Of a stretch of DNA of 34,908 nt, positions 23,246-30,638 are shown piece by piece. The notes under the pieces are model-generated. The model had not been told where the DNA came from. It saw only the letters and a list, made by a program, of their open reading frames with translations, and did no database searches. The translations under genes were made by a program, and so were the position numbers. Every line of letters begins with the position of its first letter. The stretch's first letter is position 1. This DNA comes from Prauserella flavalba. GTDB lineage: Bacteria > Actinomycetota > Actinomycetes > Mycobacteriales > Pseudonocardiaceae. The DNA lies in NCBI RefSeq assembly GCF_003202235.1, contig NZ_MASU01000025.1, positions 1-34,908 of the forward strand, given 5' to 3'.

Positions 23246-24589
23246 ATGTTCGTGTCCCCGCCCCCGTCCGGAATCGCCCGCACACCACGGAGCGTGCTCC
23301 TGCTGTGCCTCGCCTGCATGACCCTCGAAGGCTATGACGTCATCGCCTATGGTGCGGCCCTGCCCTTCATGCTCGCCGACGGTTCCTGGCAGCTCACCGT
23401 CGCGCAGGCGAGTCTGCTCGGCACTCTCACCCCGATCGGAATGCTCGCCGGTGCGATCCTCGTCGGACTGCTGACCGACCTCGTCGGCCGCCGCAGGCTC
23501 ATCATCGCCAGTGTCACGGTGTTCTCGGCGGCGATGCTGCTGTGTGCTCTCGCGCCCGGTGTCCCGCTGTTCGCGCTGGGGAGGATCCTCGTGGGGCTCG
23601 GCGTCGGCGGCGTGCTGCCCTCCATCGCGGCACTGGTCTACGAGTTCTCCCCGCCGCGGCGGCGCAACCTCAACACGGCGCTGGCGTTCGCCGGCGTCGG
23701 CACCGGAGGCGCGCTGGCCGCGGTGGTCGCCGCCGTCGTCGTTCCCGCGGCCGGTTTCCGGGCCGAGTACCTGATCGGCGGGCTCGCCGCACTGGTCGTG
23801 CTACCCCTCGCGGTGCGCTACCTGCCCGAGTCGCTGGTCTTCCTGCACGCCACCGGCCGCCACGACGCCCTTCGCCGCTGGACCACGCGGCTGCGGCTCG
23901 ATGCGGGCGTGGTGGCCCCGGCGAAGGCCTCGGACGAACCCGCCACGGGGGCCGGGCGGCTCTCCGTGCTCTTCTCCCGCGACCACGCCGTGGCCACCGT
24001 GCTGTTCTGCCTGACGACGTTCGCGTCGCTGCTGGTCCTGTTCGGGCTGTACACGTGGCTTCCGCAACTCATGCGGTCCGCCGGCTACGAGCTCGGATCC
24101 GCGCTGACGTTCCTCATCGTGCTCAACCTCGGCACCGCGGTGGGGCCGCTGTTCGTGGGACGTCTCGCCGATCGCATCGGGTCGCAGCGCGCCATCGCAG
24201 GCTCGTTCCTGCTCGCCGTTGCGGGGATCGTCGTCCTCAGCTCTCCACTGCCGATCGTGCTCCTGTACGCCGCGGTCGTGCTGGCCGGCGTCGGGACCGT
24301 GGGAACCCAGATCCTGATCAACGTGTTCGTCGCGAGCCGGTATCCGGTCCACGTGCGAGCCACCGCGATCGGCACGGCCCTCTCGGTGGGGCGCCTCGGG
24401 GGCATCCTCGGTCCGCTCTACGGCGGCATGCTGCTCTCCGCCCAGTTGCCCACCGCCTGGCTGTTCTACGCGTTCGCCGCCCCGGCGCTGCTCGGAGCCG
24501 TGCTCGTGACGCTCGTGCCCCGGGCGCGGCGCGCTCGAACCGCCAACGAGGCCGCCCCGCCGAACTCACCGGAGGTGACCGCGCCGTGA
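23246..24589 (+). CDS. MFS transporter, aromatic acid:H+ symporter type
   Basis: A 447-residue, 12-helix transporter. The first helix carries LEGYDVIAYGAALP, the GYD motif of the aromatic acid:H+ symporter family (BenK, PcaK, VanK), with the Asp required in that family. The loop after helix 2 is LLTDLVGRRRL, the MFS signature, repeated in the second half as VGRLADRIGSQRA. It likely imports the aromatic or heteroaromatic acid degraded by the flanking genes. The ATG at 23246 follows AAAGG by ten bases. Separated from the hydrolase by 94 bases with a double hairpin; overlaps the SDR start by four bases. Confidence 0.9.
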   Translation: MFVSPPPSGIARTPRSVLLLCLACMTLEGYDVIAYGAALPFMLADGSWQLTVAQASLLGTLTPIGMLAGAILVGLLTDLVGRRRLIIASVTVFSAAMLLCALAPGVPLFALGRILVGLGVGGVLPSIAALVYEFSPPRRRNLNTALAFAGVGTGGALAAVVAAVVVPAAGFRAEYLIGGLAALVVLPLAVRYLPESLVFLHATGRHDALRRWTTRLRLDAGVVAPAKASDEPATGAGRLSVLFSRDHAVATVLFCLTTFASLLVLFGLYTWLPQLMRSAGYELGSALTFLIVLNLGTAVGPLFVGRLADRIGSQRAIAGSFLLAVAGIVVLSSPLPIVLLYAAVVLAGVGTVGTQILINVFVASRYPVHVRATAIGTALSVGRLGGILGPLYGGMLLSAQLPTAWLFYAFAAPALLGAVLVTLVPRARRARTANEAAPPNSPEVTAP

Positions 24590-25302
24590 CCGGCGACTCT
24601 CGAGCAGCCCTCGTCACCGGTGCCAGCAGCGGGATTGGTCTCGCCGTCGCCACCGCACTCGCCGAACTCGGCTACGACCTCACCCTCGTGGCACGCGACC
24701 CCGACCGGATCGCCGTCGCCCGCGACACGCTCGGCACGCACCGAACCCACGCCGCTCCCGCGGACCTCGCCGAGGACGGCGCGGCGCACGCCGTCCTCGA
24801 GGCTCACCTCGAACGCCACGGCAGGCTCGACGTCCTCGTGCACAGCGCGGGCGTGGGCCTCTTCGGTGCGGTCGGCGAGCAGACCGGGCGGCAGCTCGAC
24901 CTGCAGATCGACCTCAACGTCCGTGCGCTCACCCGGTTGGTCTCGCCCGCCGTGCCGCACCTCGAGAAGGCGGGGCGGGAACACGGGAAGGCCCTCGTGG
25001 CCGTGATCTCCTCCCTGGTCGGCGTGGAGCCGCAGCCGGGCGTGGTGCCCTACGGCATGACCAAGGCGGCCCAGCGCGCCTTCTGTGCCGGCGCCCATCG
25101 CGAGTGCGCCCAGCACGGCGTCCAGTTCACCGCCATCTGTCCCGCCCTCGTCGACACTCCGGGTGCGTCCTGGGCGGAGTCCGACGGCAAACTCCCCGCG
25201 GAGGACGTCGCCGAGACCGTGCGATTCCTGCTCCGTACTTCGGCCGCCTGCTTCGTTCCCGAGATCCAGCTCCACGGGGCGGGTCCGCTGCGGCTGGAGT
25301 GA
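24586..25302 (+). CDS. Short-chain dehydrogenase/reductase
   Basis: Classical SDR of 238 residues. Nucleotide-binding TGASSGIG lies near residues 10-17. HSAG stands where NNAG is usual. The catalytic Ser is in VISSLVG and the YxxxK pair is in PYGMTKAA near residues 156-160. It oxidises or reduces an alcohol/ketone with NAD(P). The second position of the cofactor loop (VARDPDRI) has Arg, favouring NADP. Coupled to the transporter by a GTGA overlap, so it is part of the aromatic-acid operon. Substrate unknown. Confidence 0.9.
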   Translation: MTGDSRAALVTGASSGIGLAVATALAELGYDLTLVARDPDRIAVARDTLGTHRTHAAPADLAEDGAAHAVLEAHLERHGRLDVLVHSAGVGLFGAVGEQTGRQLDLQIDLNVRALTRLVSPAVPHLEKAGREHGKALVAVISSLVGVEPQPGVVPYGMTKAAQRAFCAGAHRECAQHGVQFTAICPALVDTPGASWAESDGKLPAEDVAETVRFLLRTSAACFVPEIQLHGAGPLRLE

Positions 25303-25566
25303 ACCCGTGCCGCCGCCGCGGCCGACTCGGCCAGCCCTCCGTGATCGTGTTTCCCGCCAGGATGCGGTTCAGCTGTCGGCAAACCCGGTGTGCCAAGTGG
25401 CGAAAGCCGCCCGGATCGGTTCCCGATGGGCGGCGGCCGCGGCTGCCGCTCGACAGGCGCGCGACAGCGCTCACCACGGCCGGATTCCGGGCCGCGCCGT
25501 GTGCTGCCGCATGTTCGTCGTCTCCGCTCCTGGCGACTTCCGGGGCGGAAATTGGCGCAATCGCAT
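25303..25566. other. Intergenic region, no gene seen
   Basis: Between the convergent SDR and TauE genes. Short open frames exist in several phases but none has a start with ribosome site or recognisable protein features. I found no strong terminator hairpin, although both genes must end here. Its codon-position bias is weak compared with neighbours. Confidence 0.5.
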
Positions 25567-26367
25567 TCACACCGTGGTCACGACCATCGCGACGGCGACG
25601 AGCGCGAGCAGACCCACGTAGGTCCACGCGTACCCGTGGTCGGGAAGCCGTGGCGGGCGTCGGCGCAGGGCCACGATCACCGGCAGGGCACCGGTGAGCA
25701 GGGCCGCGGCGGCGCCGACGTCGACCGCGCCGACAAGCGCGACGCCTCCTGCACCGCCGATCGCGGTGTGCTGCGCGAGAAACACCGCCAGCGCCGGGGT
25801 GGCGATCGCGAGTGTGAGTGGGTTGGCGAGCGACGTCGCGACCCGCATCGGATGACCGGCGCGGCGCAGCAGCGGGACGGTCAGCACGCTGCCGCCGACG
25901 CCGAGGAACGACGCCACCGCACCGATCGGCAGACCCGCGCCGGTCGTGACCGTCGCCCGGCCCGGTGCCGCCCCGGCGGCGGCCGGGCGCAGGAACCCCG
26001 GCCGGGCGAGAACGTCGACGATCGTGCCCGTGACGTAGCCGACGAAGCCCCAGGTGATCAGCGCCGACGGCGCGAAGTGCGCGGCGACGGCGCCCGCCGC
26101 CCCGCCGAGGGCGAGCAGCCCGACGAGCCCGGCCCTTCCCCGCAGCAGGCCGAGCACGCCCCGGTCGGTCGCGGCGGTGGCGACCAGCGCGTTGACGACC
26201 ATGACCACGCTCGACGTGGCGACGGCGACGTGCGCGGCGTCGGCACCGAGCGCCGTGTCCACCCCGACGATCACGGGCACCGTCACGAACCCGCCGCCGA
26301 AGCCGAACAGGACGGTCGTCGTTCCGGTGAGGATCCCGACGCCGAACAGCAGGAGAGCCACGTCCAC
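25567..26367 (-). CDS. TauE/SafE family sulfite/organosulfonate-type permease
   Basis: A 266-residue membrane protein with about eight hydrophobic helices in two homologous halves. Each half starts with a glycine-rich motif: FGFGGGFVTVP near residue 21 and LGVGGSVLTVP near 155. The family exports or imports small anions such as sulfite, sulfoacetate and other organic acids. The ligand is not readable. It is divergent from an AraC regulator 85 bases away, which probably controls it. The start is a GTG in the ACCCCC-rich region at 26367. Confidence 0.88.
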   Translation of the reverse strand: MDVALLLFGVGILTGTTTVLFGFGGGFVTVPVIVGVDTALGADAAHVAVATSSVVMVVNALVATAATDRGVLGLLRGRAGLVGLLALGGAAGAVAAHFAPSALITWGFVGYVTGTIVDVLARPGFLRPAAAGAAPGRATVTTGAGLPIGAVASFLGVGGSVLTVPLLRRAGHPMRVATSLANPLTLAIATPALAVFLAQHTAIGGAGGVALVGAVDVGAAAALLTGALPVIVALRRRPPRLPDHGYAWTYVGLLALVAVAMVVTTV

Positions 26368-26440
26368 GGGGGTCCATTCCAGCCGGTCCGGCGCTGGCCG
26401 ACAATCGATGATCCGCCACGTTCTTTCGAGACCCGGCCAG

Positions 26441-26446
26441 TATGCT
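26441..26446 (+). promoter_or_regulatory. Leaderless-type -10 of the AraC gene
   Basis: TATGCT fits TANNNT and ends six bases before the GTG at 26453, the same geometry as the TetR gene at 20066. No ribosome binding site is visible upstream of that GTG. Confidence 0.5.
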
Positions 26447-26452
26447 CGCCGG

Positions 26453-27214
26453 GTGCGGAACGTGCCCTACGAGCGTTACGACCGGGTGCCGCGTGACGTG
26501 CTGCCCATCGGCACCGACTACGAGCCCGGGCACGTGCTGGAGTGGCACACCCACCGCAGGGCGCAGTTCCTCTACAGCGCCACAGGGAGCATGATCGCCG
26601 AAACCGACGATGGCACGTGGACGGTCCCGAGTGAGCGCGCCGTGCTGATCCCCGCCGGAACCCGGCACCGCATCCGGATGCTGGAGGCGAGCACGCGCAG
26701 CCTCTACCTCGAGCCCGCCGCGGTGCCGTGGTGGCCAGCGGTGTGCACGGTCGTCGAGGTCACGCCGCTGTTGCGCGAACTGCTGCTGGTGGCCGTCGAC
26801 TTCGGACCGAACTACGATCTCGCCGGTCGCGAGGGCGCGATCGCGAGCCTGCTGCTGTTCGAGATCGCGGCCCTGACTCCGCTGCCTTTGCACGTCGGGC
26901 TGCCCTCGGAGCCGGAACTCGCCGCGCTGTGCCGGGACTACCTCGCGCACCCGGAGCCGGGCGTCACCAACGCGGACTGGGCCCGGCGGCTGGCGCTGAG
27001 CGAACGCGGGCTCGTGCGCCGCTTCCGTGCCGAGCTCGGCACGAGCCCCTCGGCCTGGCGCGTCCGTGCCCGGCTCATCGCGGCCGTGCCGCTGCTGCGC
27101 GAGCACGCGATCGCCCGCGTCGCCGGGGACCTCGGCTACGCCTCCCCGGCCGCGTTCACCGCGGCGTTCACCCGGACCTTCGGCGTGCCGCCCTCGGCGC
27201 TGCGCGGACCGTGA
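26453..27214 (+). CDS. AraC family transcriptional regulator with cupin sensor domain
   Basis: A 253-residue regulator. The N-terminal cupin-like domain shows EWHTHRRAQFLYSATG with two His of the cupin motif, then VPAGTRHRI-like IPAGTRHRI near residue 67. The C-terminal AraC DNA-binding domain (about residues 155-253) shows two helix-turn-helix units, ending in the family signature VAGDLGYASPAAFTAAFTRT. The GTG at 26453 sits six bases after a -10 hexamer, suggesting a leaderless message; GTG at 26462 is the alternative. Divergent from the TauE permease, its likely target. The start region is the least certain part. Confidence 0.88.
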   Translation: MRNVPYERYDRVPRDVLPIGTDYEPGHVLEWHTHRRAQFLYSATGSMIAETDDGTWTVPSERAVLIPAGTRHRIRMLEASTRSLYLEPAAVPWWPAVCTVVEVTPLLRELLLVAVDFGPNYDLAGREGAIASLLLFEIAALTPLPLHVGLPSEPELAALCRDYLAHPEPGVTNADWARRLALSERGLVRRFRAELGTSPSAWRVRARLIAAVPLLREHAIARVAGDLGYASPAAFTAAFTRTFGVPPSALRGP

Positions 27215-27279
27215 GCGGGTACGGGCCGGGACCGGCACCGTGGTGGACGCCCGCGCGTTTTCTGGTGCAGTGTGGGGGA

Positions 27280-27888
27280 ATGACGAGCACTTCAGGGCGC
27301 GCTGCCGTGCTGGCCCTGCATTGGCAGGTGAACGTGATCAAGCCGGAGGGTTTCTTCGGAGGCATGCTGAGTGAACCGGTGGCCCGCAGCGGCGTGGTCG
27401 AGCGGGCGGCTGCCTTTCACCGGGCGGCCGAGGTGCCGGTCTTCTTCACGCGGTTCACGATCCCCGAGGGCGAGGGCGGGCTGGTGCGCAACACCGGCTT
27501 CATGCGCGCGGTCGGTGAGGCGCAGGAGGCGTTCCGGCCGGACGCGCCGGGCTCGCAGCTCGTTCCCGAGCTGGCCGACGGCGCGCGGACCGTCGACAAC
27601 CAGAAGCTGTCCGGTCTGGCCGGCAACGAGCTCGCCGCCCTGCTGACCGGGCGCGGCATCGACACGCTGTTCGTCACCGGCGTCGCCACCAACCTCACGG
27701 TCGAGCAGACGGCACGCCACGGCACCGATCTCGGGTTCACCGTGCACGTGGTCAGCGACTGCGTGGCCGCGGCCGACGAGACGGTGCACGCGGCCTCGCT
27801 GGCGAACCTCGACCTCACCACCGCCGGGTGCCTCACCGCCGACGAGGCGCTGGCGCGGCTGCGGGCCGGGGCCGGTTCCGCGGCGTGA
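27280..27888 (+). CDS. Isochorismatase-fold protein lacking the usual Asp and Cys
   Basis: A 202-residue protein of the cysteine hydrolase/isochorismatase superfamily by overall pattern. Normal members have an Asp-Lys-Cys triad. The Asp position in the first strand (AVLALHWQ) is His14. The Lys is kept as Lys109 (DNQKLSG). The nucleophile Cys in the VTGVATNxCVE pattern is Thr140 (VTGVATNLTVEQTAR). So it cannot use the standard amidase mechanism. It may be an isochorismatase-like enzyme with other chemistry or a non-enzymatic protein. The fold still resembles maleamate amidase (NicF). GGGGGA immediately precedes the ATG, an unusually short spacing; the in-frame GTG at 27265 is an alternative start. 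Confidence 0.82.
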   Translation: MTSTSGRAAVLALHWQVNVIKPEGFFGGMLSEPVARSGVVERAAAFHRAAEVPVFFTRFTIPEGEGGLVRNTGFMRAVGEAQEAFRPDAPGSQLVPELADGARTVDNQKLSGLAGNELAALLTGRGIDTLFVTGVATNLTVEQTARHGTDLGFTVHVVSDCVAAADETVHAASLANLDLTTAGCLTADEALARLRAGAGSAA

Positions 27889-27893
27889 GACGG

Positions 27894-27928
27894 CCGGCCC
27901 GCCGCTCCGATCGGGAATGGCGGGCCGG
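27894..27928. terminator. Bidirectional terminator hairpin
   Basis: CCGGCCCGCC (27894-27903) and GGCGGGCCGG (27919-27928) form a perfect ten-base stem with a 15-base loop, between the convergent isochorismatase-like and MatC-type genes. Confidence 0.75.
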
Positions 27929-27954
27929 TTCCGCGCGTGCCGGTTGGGCGGGGC

Positions 27955-29241
27955 TCATCCCGACGACGGGAGGATGATCGTCAGCCACAGCAGGGCGGGC
28001 GCGAGCAGCACCACGATCCCGCCGTACACGAGCTGCGTGCGGTACACGCGGTCACGTGCGTCCTCCGTCGCGTTGGCGATCACGGCGGCTCCGTTGCCGG
28101 AGAAGGGGCTCACGTCGACGATCGTCGCCGAGATCGCGATCACCGCCACCACCGCGAGCACCGACATGGTCGAGTTCTGCAGCAACGGCACCGCGAGCGG
28201 GGTAAGCGCCGCGATGGTGCCCGCCGAGCTGGCGAACGCCGACACGATGCCTGCCACGTAACCGAGCAGCAGCACCGTGAGCATCGGCGCGCCCACGCCG
28301 AGCGCGACGTCGCCCAGCAGCTCGATCGCCCCGATCTCCTGCATGACCCCGATGTAGGTGATCGTGCCGGTGACCAGCAGCACCACCGACCACGGGATCT
28401 TGCGCACGGCCTCGGCGTGGTGCTGGTGCTTGTACAGGCCGAGCAGCGTGGCGAGCGTGATCGCCAGCAGTCCCACGTCCAGTTCCAGCACCGCGCCGAC
28501 GAACAGCCCGGCGATCGCCAGCGTCGTGAGCGCGATGTCCAGGGTGAGCACGGGCGCCGCGGTCCGCGTCCTCGTCAGCACCCCGCCGCCGGAGCCGTCG
28601 GGTTCGGCGGACTCGGTCGGCTCGTCGGGCTCGGTTCCGGTGCGGCCGAGCCGCAACCCGCCGTAGGCCACGAAGACGATCATCGCCGGGATGACGCTCG
28701 CGACGAAGGCGAGAGCGAACAGTCCCCACGGATCGCTCGGCAGGCCGCTCTGGTCGAGCACGCCCGCGACGGTGACGCCGTAGACGCTGATCGGCGACAG
28801 CGACCCGGCGGCCGCGCCGTGCACGACCAGGATGCCCATCATCGGCTGGGGGATGCGGTTCCTCGCGGCGAAGGCCAGCGCGATCGGCGCGACGATCGGT
28901 GGGGAGAACACCGCGCCGATCGCCGACAGCAGCGCGGTCACCCCGAACATGATCCACGGGATGAACACAGTGCGGCCGCGGACCATGCGCACCGCGCTGG
29001 CGATCAGCCAGTCGACCGTGCCGTTGGCGTTGGCCACGTTGAACAGGTAGGTGACGCCCACCAGAATCAGCATCAGCTCCACCGGGAACCCGGCGAGCGC
29101 ATCCTCAGTGGACAGTCCTGCGGCGAGGATGCCCACGGCGAACGTGGCACCCAGGGCGATGACGCCGAGGTTGAGGGGACGGGTCGTGCCGAGAACGAAG
29201 GCGACGACGAGGACGACGAGCGAGACGATCTGCAGTGTCAT
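27955..29241 (-). CDS. MatC-type dicarboxylate transporter
   Basis: A 428-residue membrane protein with about 12 hydrophobic segments. The N-terminal part (about 1-150: RPLNLGVIALGATFAVG, VGVTYLFNVANANGTVDWL) is typical of the MatC N-terminal family of malonate/dicarboxylate carriers in the ion-transporter superfamily. A hydrophilic loop rich in Glu, Pro and Gly (about residues 205-235) separates the halves, and SPFSGNGAAVIA near 385 is a probable second substrate-binding loop. It likely imports a di- or tricarboxylate. It is last in the leftward caiB-citE-monooxygenase operon, 56 bases after the monooxygenase, with its own palindrome in between. Confidence 0.88.
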   Translation of the reverse strand: MTLQIVSLVVLVVAFVLGTTRPLNLGVIALGATFAVGILAAGLSTEDALAGFPVELMLILVGVTYLFNVANANGTVDWLIASAVRMVRGRTVFIPWIMFGVTALLSAIGAVFSPPIVAPIALAFAARNRIPQPMMGILVVHGAAAGSLSPISVYGVTVAGVLDQSGLPSDPWGLFALAFVASVIPAMIVFVAYGGLRLGRTGTEPDEPTESAEPDGSGGGVLTRTRTAAPVLTLDIALTTLAIAGLFVGAVLELDVGLLAITLATLLGLYKHQHHAEAVRKIPWSVVLLVTGTITYIGVMQEIGAIELLGDVALGVGAPMLTVLLLGYVAGIVSAFASSAGTIAALTPLAVPLLQNSTMSVLAVVAVIAISATIVDVSPFSGNGAAVIANATEDARDRVYRTQLVYGGIVVLLAPALLWLTIILPSSG

Positions 29242-29269
29242 GGGCCGGAAACCACCTTGTGCTCCAGTG

Positions 29270-29287
29270 CTGAACGACGTTGTTCAG
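29270..29287. promoter_or_regulatory. Palindrome upstream of the MatC-type gene
   Basis: CTGAAC (29270-29275) and GTTCAG (29282-29287) flank GACGTT. It is an operator-like palindrome 28 bases before the transporter start and differs from the LacI sites of the operon. It might give the transporter separate control. It could also be a weak hairpin. Confidence 0.4.
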
Positions 29288-29297
29288 TCCGGCCGCG

Positions 29298-30638
29298 TCA
29301 GCGGACGGTGCCGGGGCGCTTGATGCCCAGCTGATCGCGCAGGGTCGGGCCCTCGTACTCCCGCCGGAACAGGCCGCGCTCCTGCAGGATCGGCACCACC
29401 ATGCGCACGAACTCCTCGAACGCGCCGGGCAGGTGCGTCGCCGCGAGCACGAACCCGTCACAGGCGCCGCTTTCGAACCACTCCTGCATCTGGTCGGCGA
29501 CGCGTTCGGGGGTGCCGACGAACCGGGGACCCTGCAGCAGGGTCGCCCGGTGCGCGGCGAGGTCGCGCACGGTCAGGTCATCGCGGTTGAGGTGCCGCTT
29601 GACCCCTTCGGCGAGCCCGCGGATCCCCGAGCTGGCCTCGGTCATCTCGGCGGTGACCGGGTCGTCGAGGTCGTGCTTGCCGAAGTCGTAGTTCATCACC
29701 TCGGACAGCAGCGCCAGCGAGGCGGCCGGATGCACGTAGGCGTCGAGGAACAGCCGCTCCTTCTCCTCCGCGATCGACTGGGTCTCACCGACCACCGCGT
29801 AGGCCATCGGCAGGATCTTGACGTCGTCGGGGTCGCGCCCGAAGTCGGCGACGCGCTGCTTCTGGTCGCCGTAGTGCTGCTGCGCCACGGAAAGGCCGGG
29901 GTCGGCGGTGAAGACGAGGTCGGCCCATTCGGCGGCGAACTCGCGGCCGCGGCCGGACGAGCCCGCCTGCAGGATCGTCGGCCGCCCCTGCGGCGTGCGC
30001 GGCACGGTCAGCGGACCCCGCACCCTGAACCACTTGCCCTCGAAGTTGATCTCGCGCACCTTGGCCGGGTCGGCGAACTCGCCGGACTCCTGGTCCATGA
30101 TCAGCGCGTCGTCGTCCCACGAGTCCCACAGGGCGGTGGTGGCTTCGAGGAACTCCTGGGCCCGGTCGTAGCGCTCGTCGTGTCCGAAGTGGGTGTCGCG
30201 GCCGAAGTTCTGCCCTTCCGAGTCGTTCACCGAGGTGACGACGTTCCACGCCGCCCTGCCGCCGGAGAGGTGGTCGAGCGTGGCGAACGTCCGCGCGACG
30301 TGGAACGGCTCGTAGTAGGTCGTCGAGTAGGTGGCGCCGACCCCGATCCGGCTGGTGGCGCCGATGATCCCGCCGAGCACCGCGGTGAGGTCGAGCTTGA
30401 TGGGCCGCGCGCCGCGCCGCACCGCCTCAGCCACGGAGTCGCCGTAGATCCCGGGCATCGCGAGCCGGTCGTCGAAGAAGACGAGGTCGAACTTGCCCTG
30501 CTCCAGCGTCCGCGCGATGCGCTGGTAGTAGTCCATCGTGAGGAACGAGAGGTCGGCGGAGGGGTAGCGCCACGATCCGGAGTAGACGGTGACGTTGCCG
30601 GCCTGCATGAAGCCGACGAGGGTCATCTGACGGGTCAT
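29298..30638 (-). CDS. LLM-class flavin-dependent monooxygenase (NtaA/SnaA/DszA type)
   Basis: A 446-residue bacterial-luciferase-like monooxygenase that uses reduced flavin from a separate reductase and O2. Family phrases are GSWRYPSADLSFLTMDYYQ, AVLGGIIGATSRIGVGATYSTTY (outline only), HLSGGRAAWNVVTS and ILQAGSSGRGREFAAEWADLVF. The NtaA/SnaA/DszA group attacks C-N or C-S bonds or sulfones, for example nitrilotriacetate, EDTA and dibenzothiophene sulfone. The partner flavin reductase is probably the divergent gene at 33012. Start ATG at 30638, after AAAGGAC, overlapping the CitE-type stop (ATGA). Presence with CoA-transferase, lyase and dicarboxylate transporter suggests it frees a dicarboxylate from an N- or S-substituted compound. 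Confidence 0.88.
   Translation of the reverse strand: MTRQMTLVGFMQAGNVTVYSGSWRYPSADLSFLTMDYYQRIARTLEQGKFDLVFFDDRLAMPGIYGDSVAEAVRRGARPIKLDLTAVLGGIIGATSRIGVGATYSTTYYEPFHVARTFATLDHLSGGRAAWNVVTSVNDSEGQNFGRDTHFGHDERYDRAQEFLEATTALWDSWDDDALIMDQESGEFADPAKVREINFEGKWFRVRGPLTVPRTPQGRPTILQAGSSGRGREFAAEWADLVFTADPGLSVAQQHYGDQKQRVADFGRDPDDVKILPMAYAVVGETQSIAEEKERLFLDAYVHPAASLALLSEVMNYDFGKHDLDDPVTAEMTEASSGIRGLAEGVKRHLNRDDLTVRDLAAHRATLLQGPRFVGTPERVADQMQEWFESGACDGFVLAATHLPGAFEEFVRMVVPILQERGLFRREYEGPTLRDQLGIKRPGTVR

Noticed and set aside
25127-27238. 703-residue minus-strand frame across TauE and AraC
   Set aside because: Runs through two well-supported genes in wrong frames, rich in Arg/Gly, no start context.
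27937-29334. 465-residue rightward frame opposite the MatC-type gene
   Set aside because: Product is almost only Arg, Gln, His, Asp and Glu, the typical reverse of a hydrophobic membrane protein.
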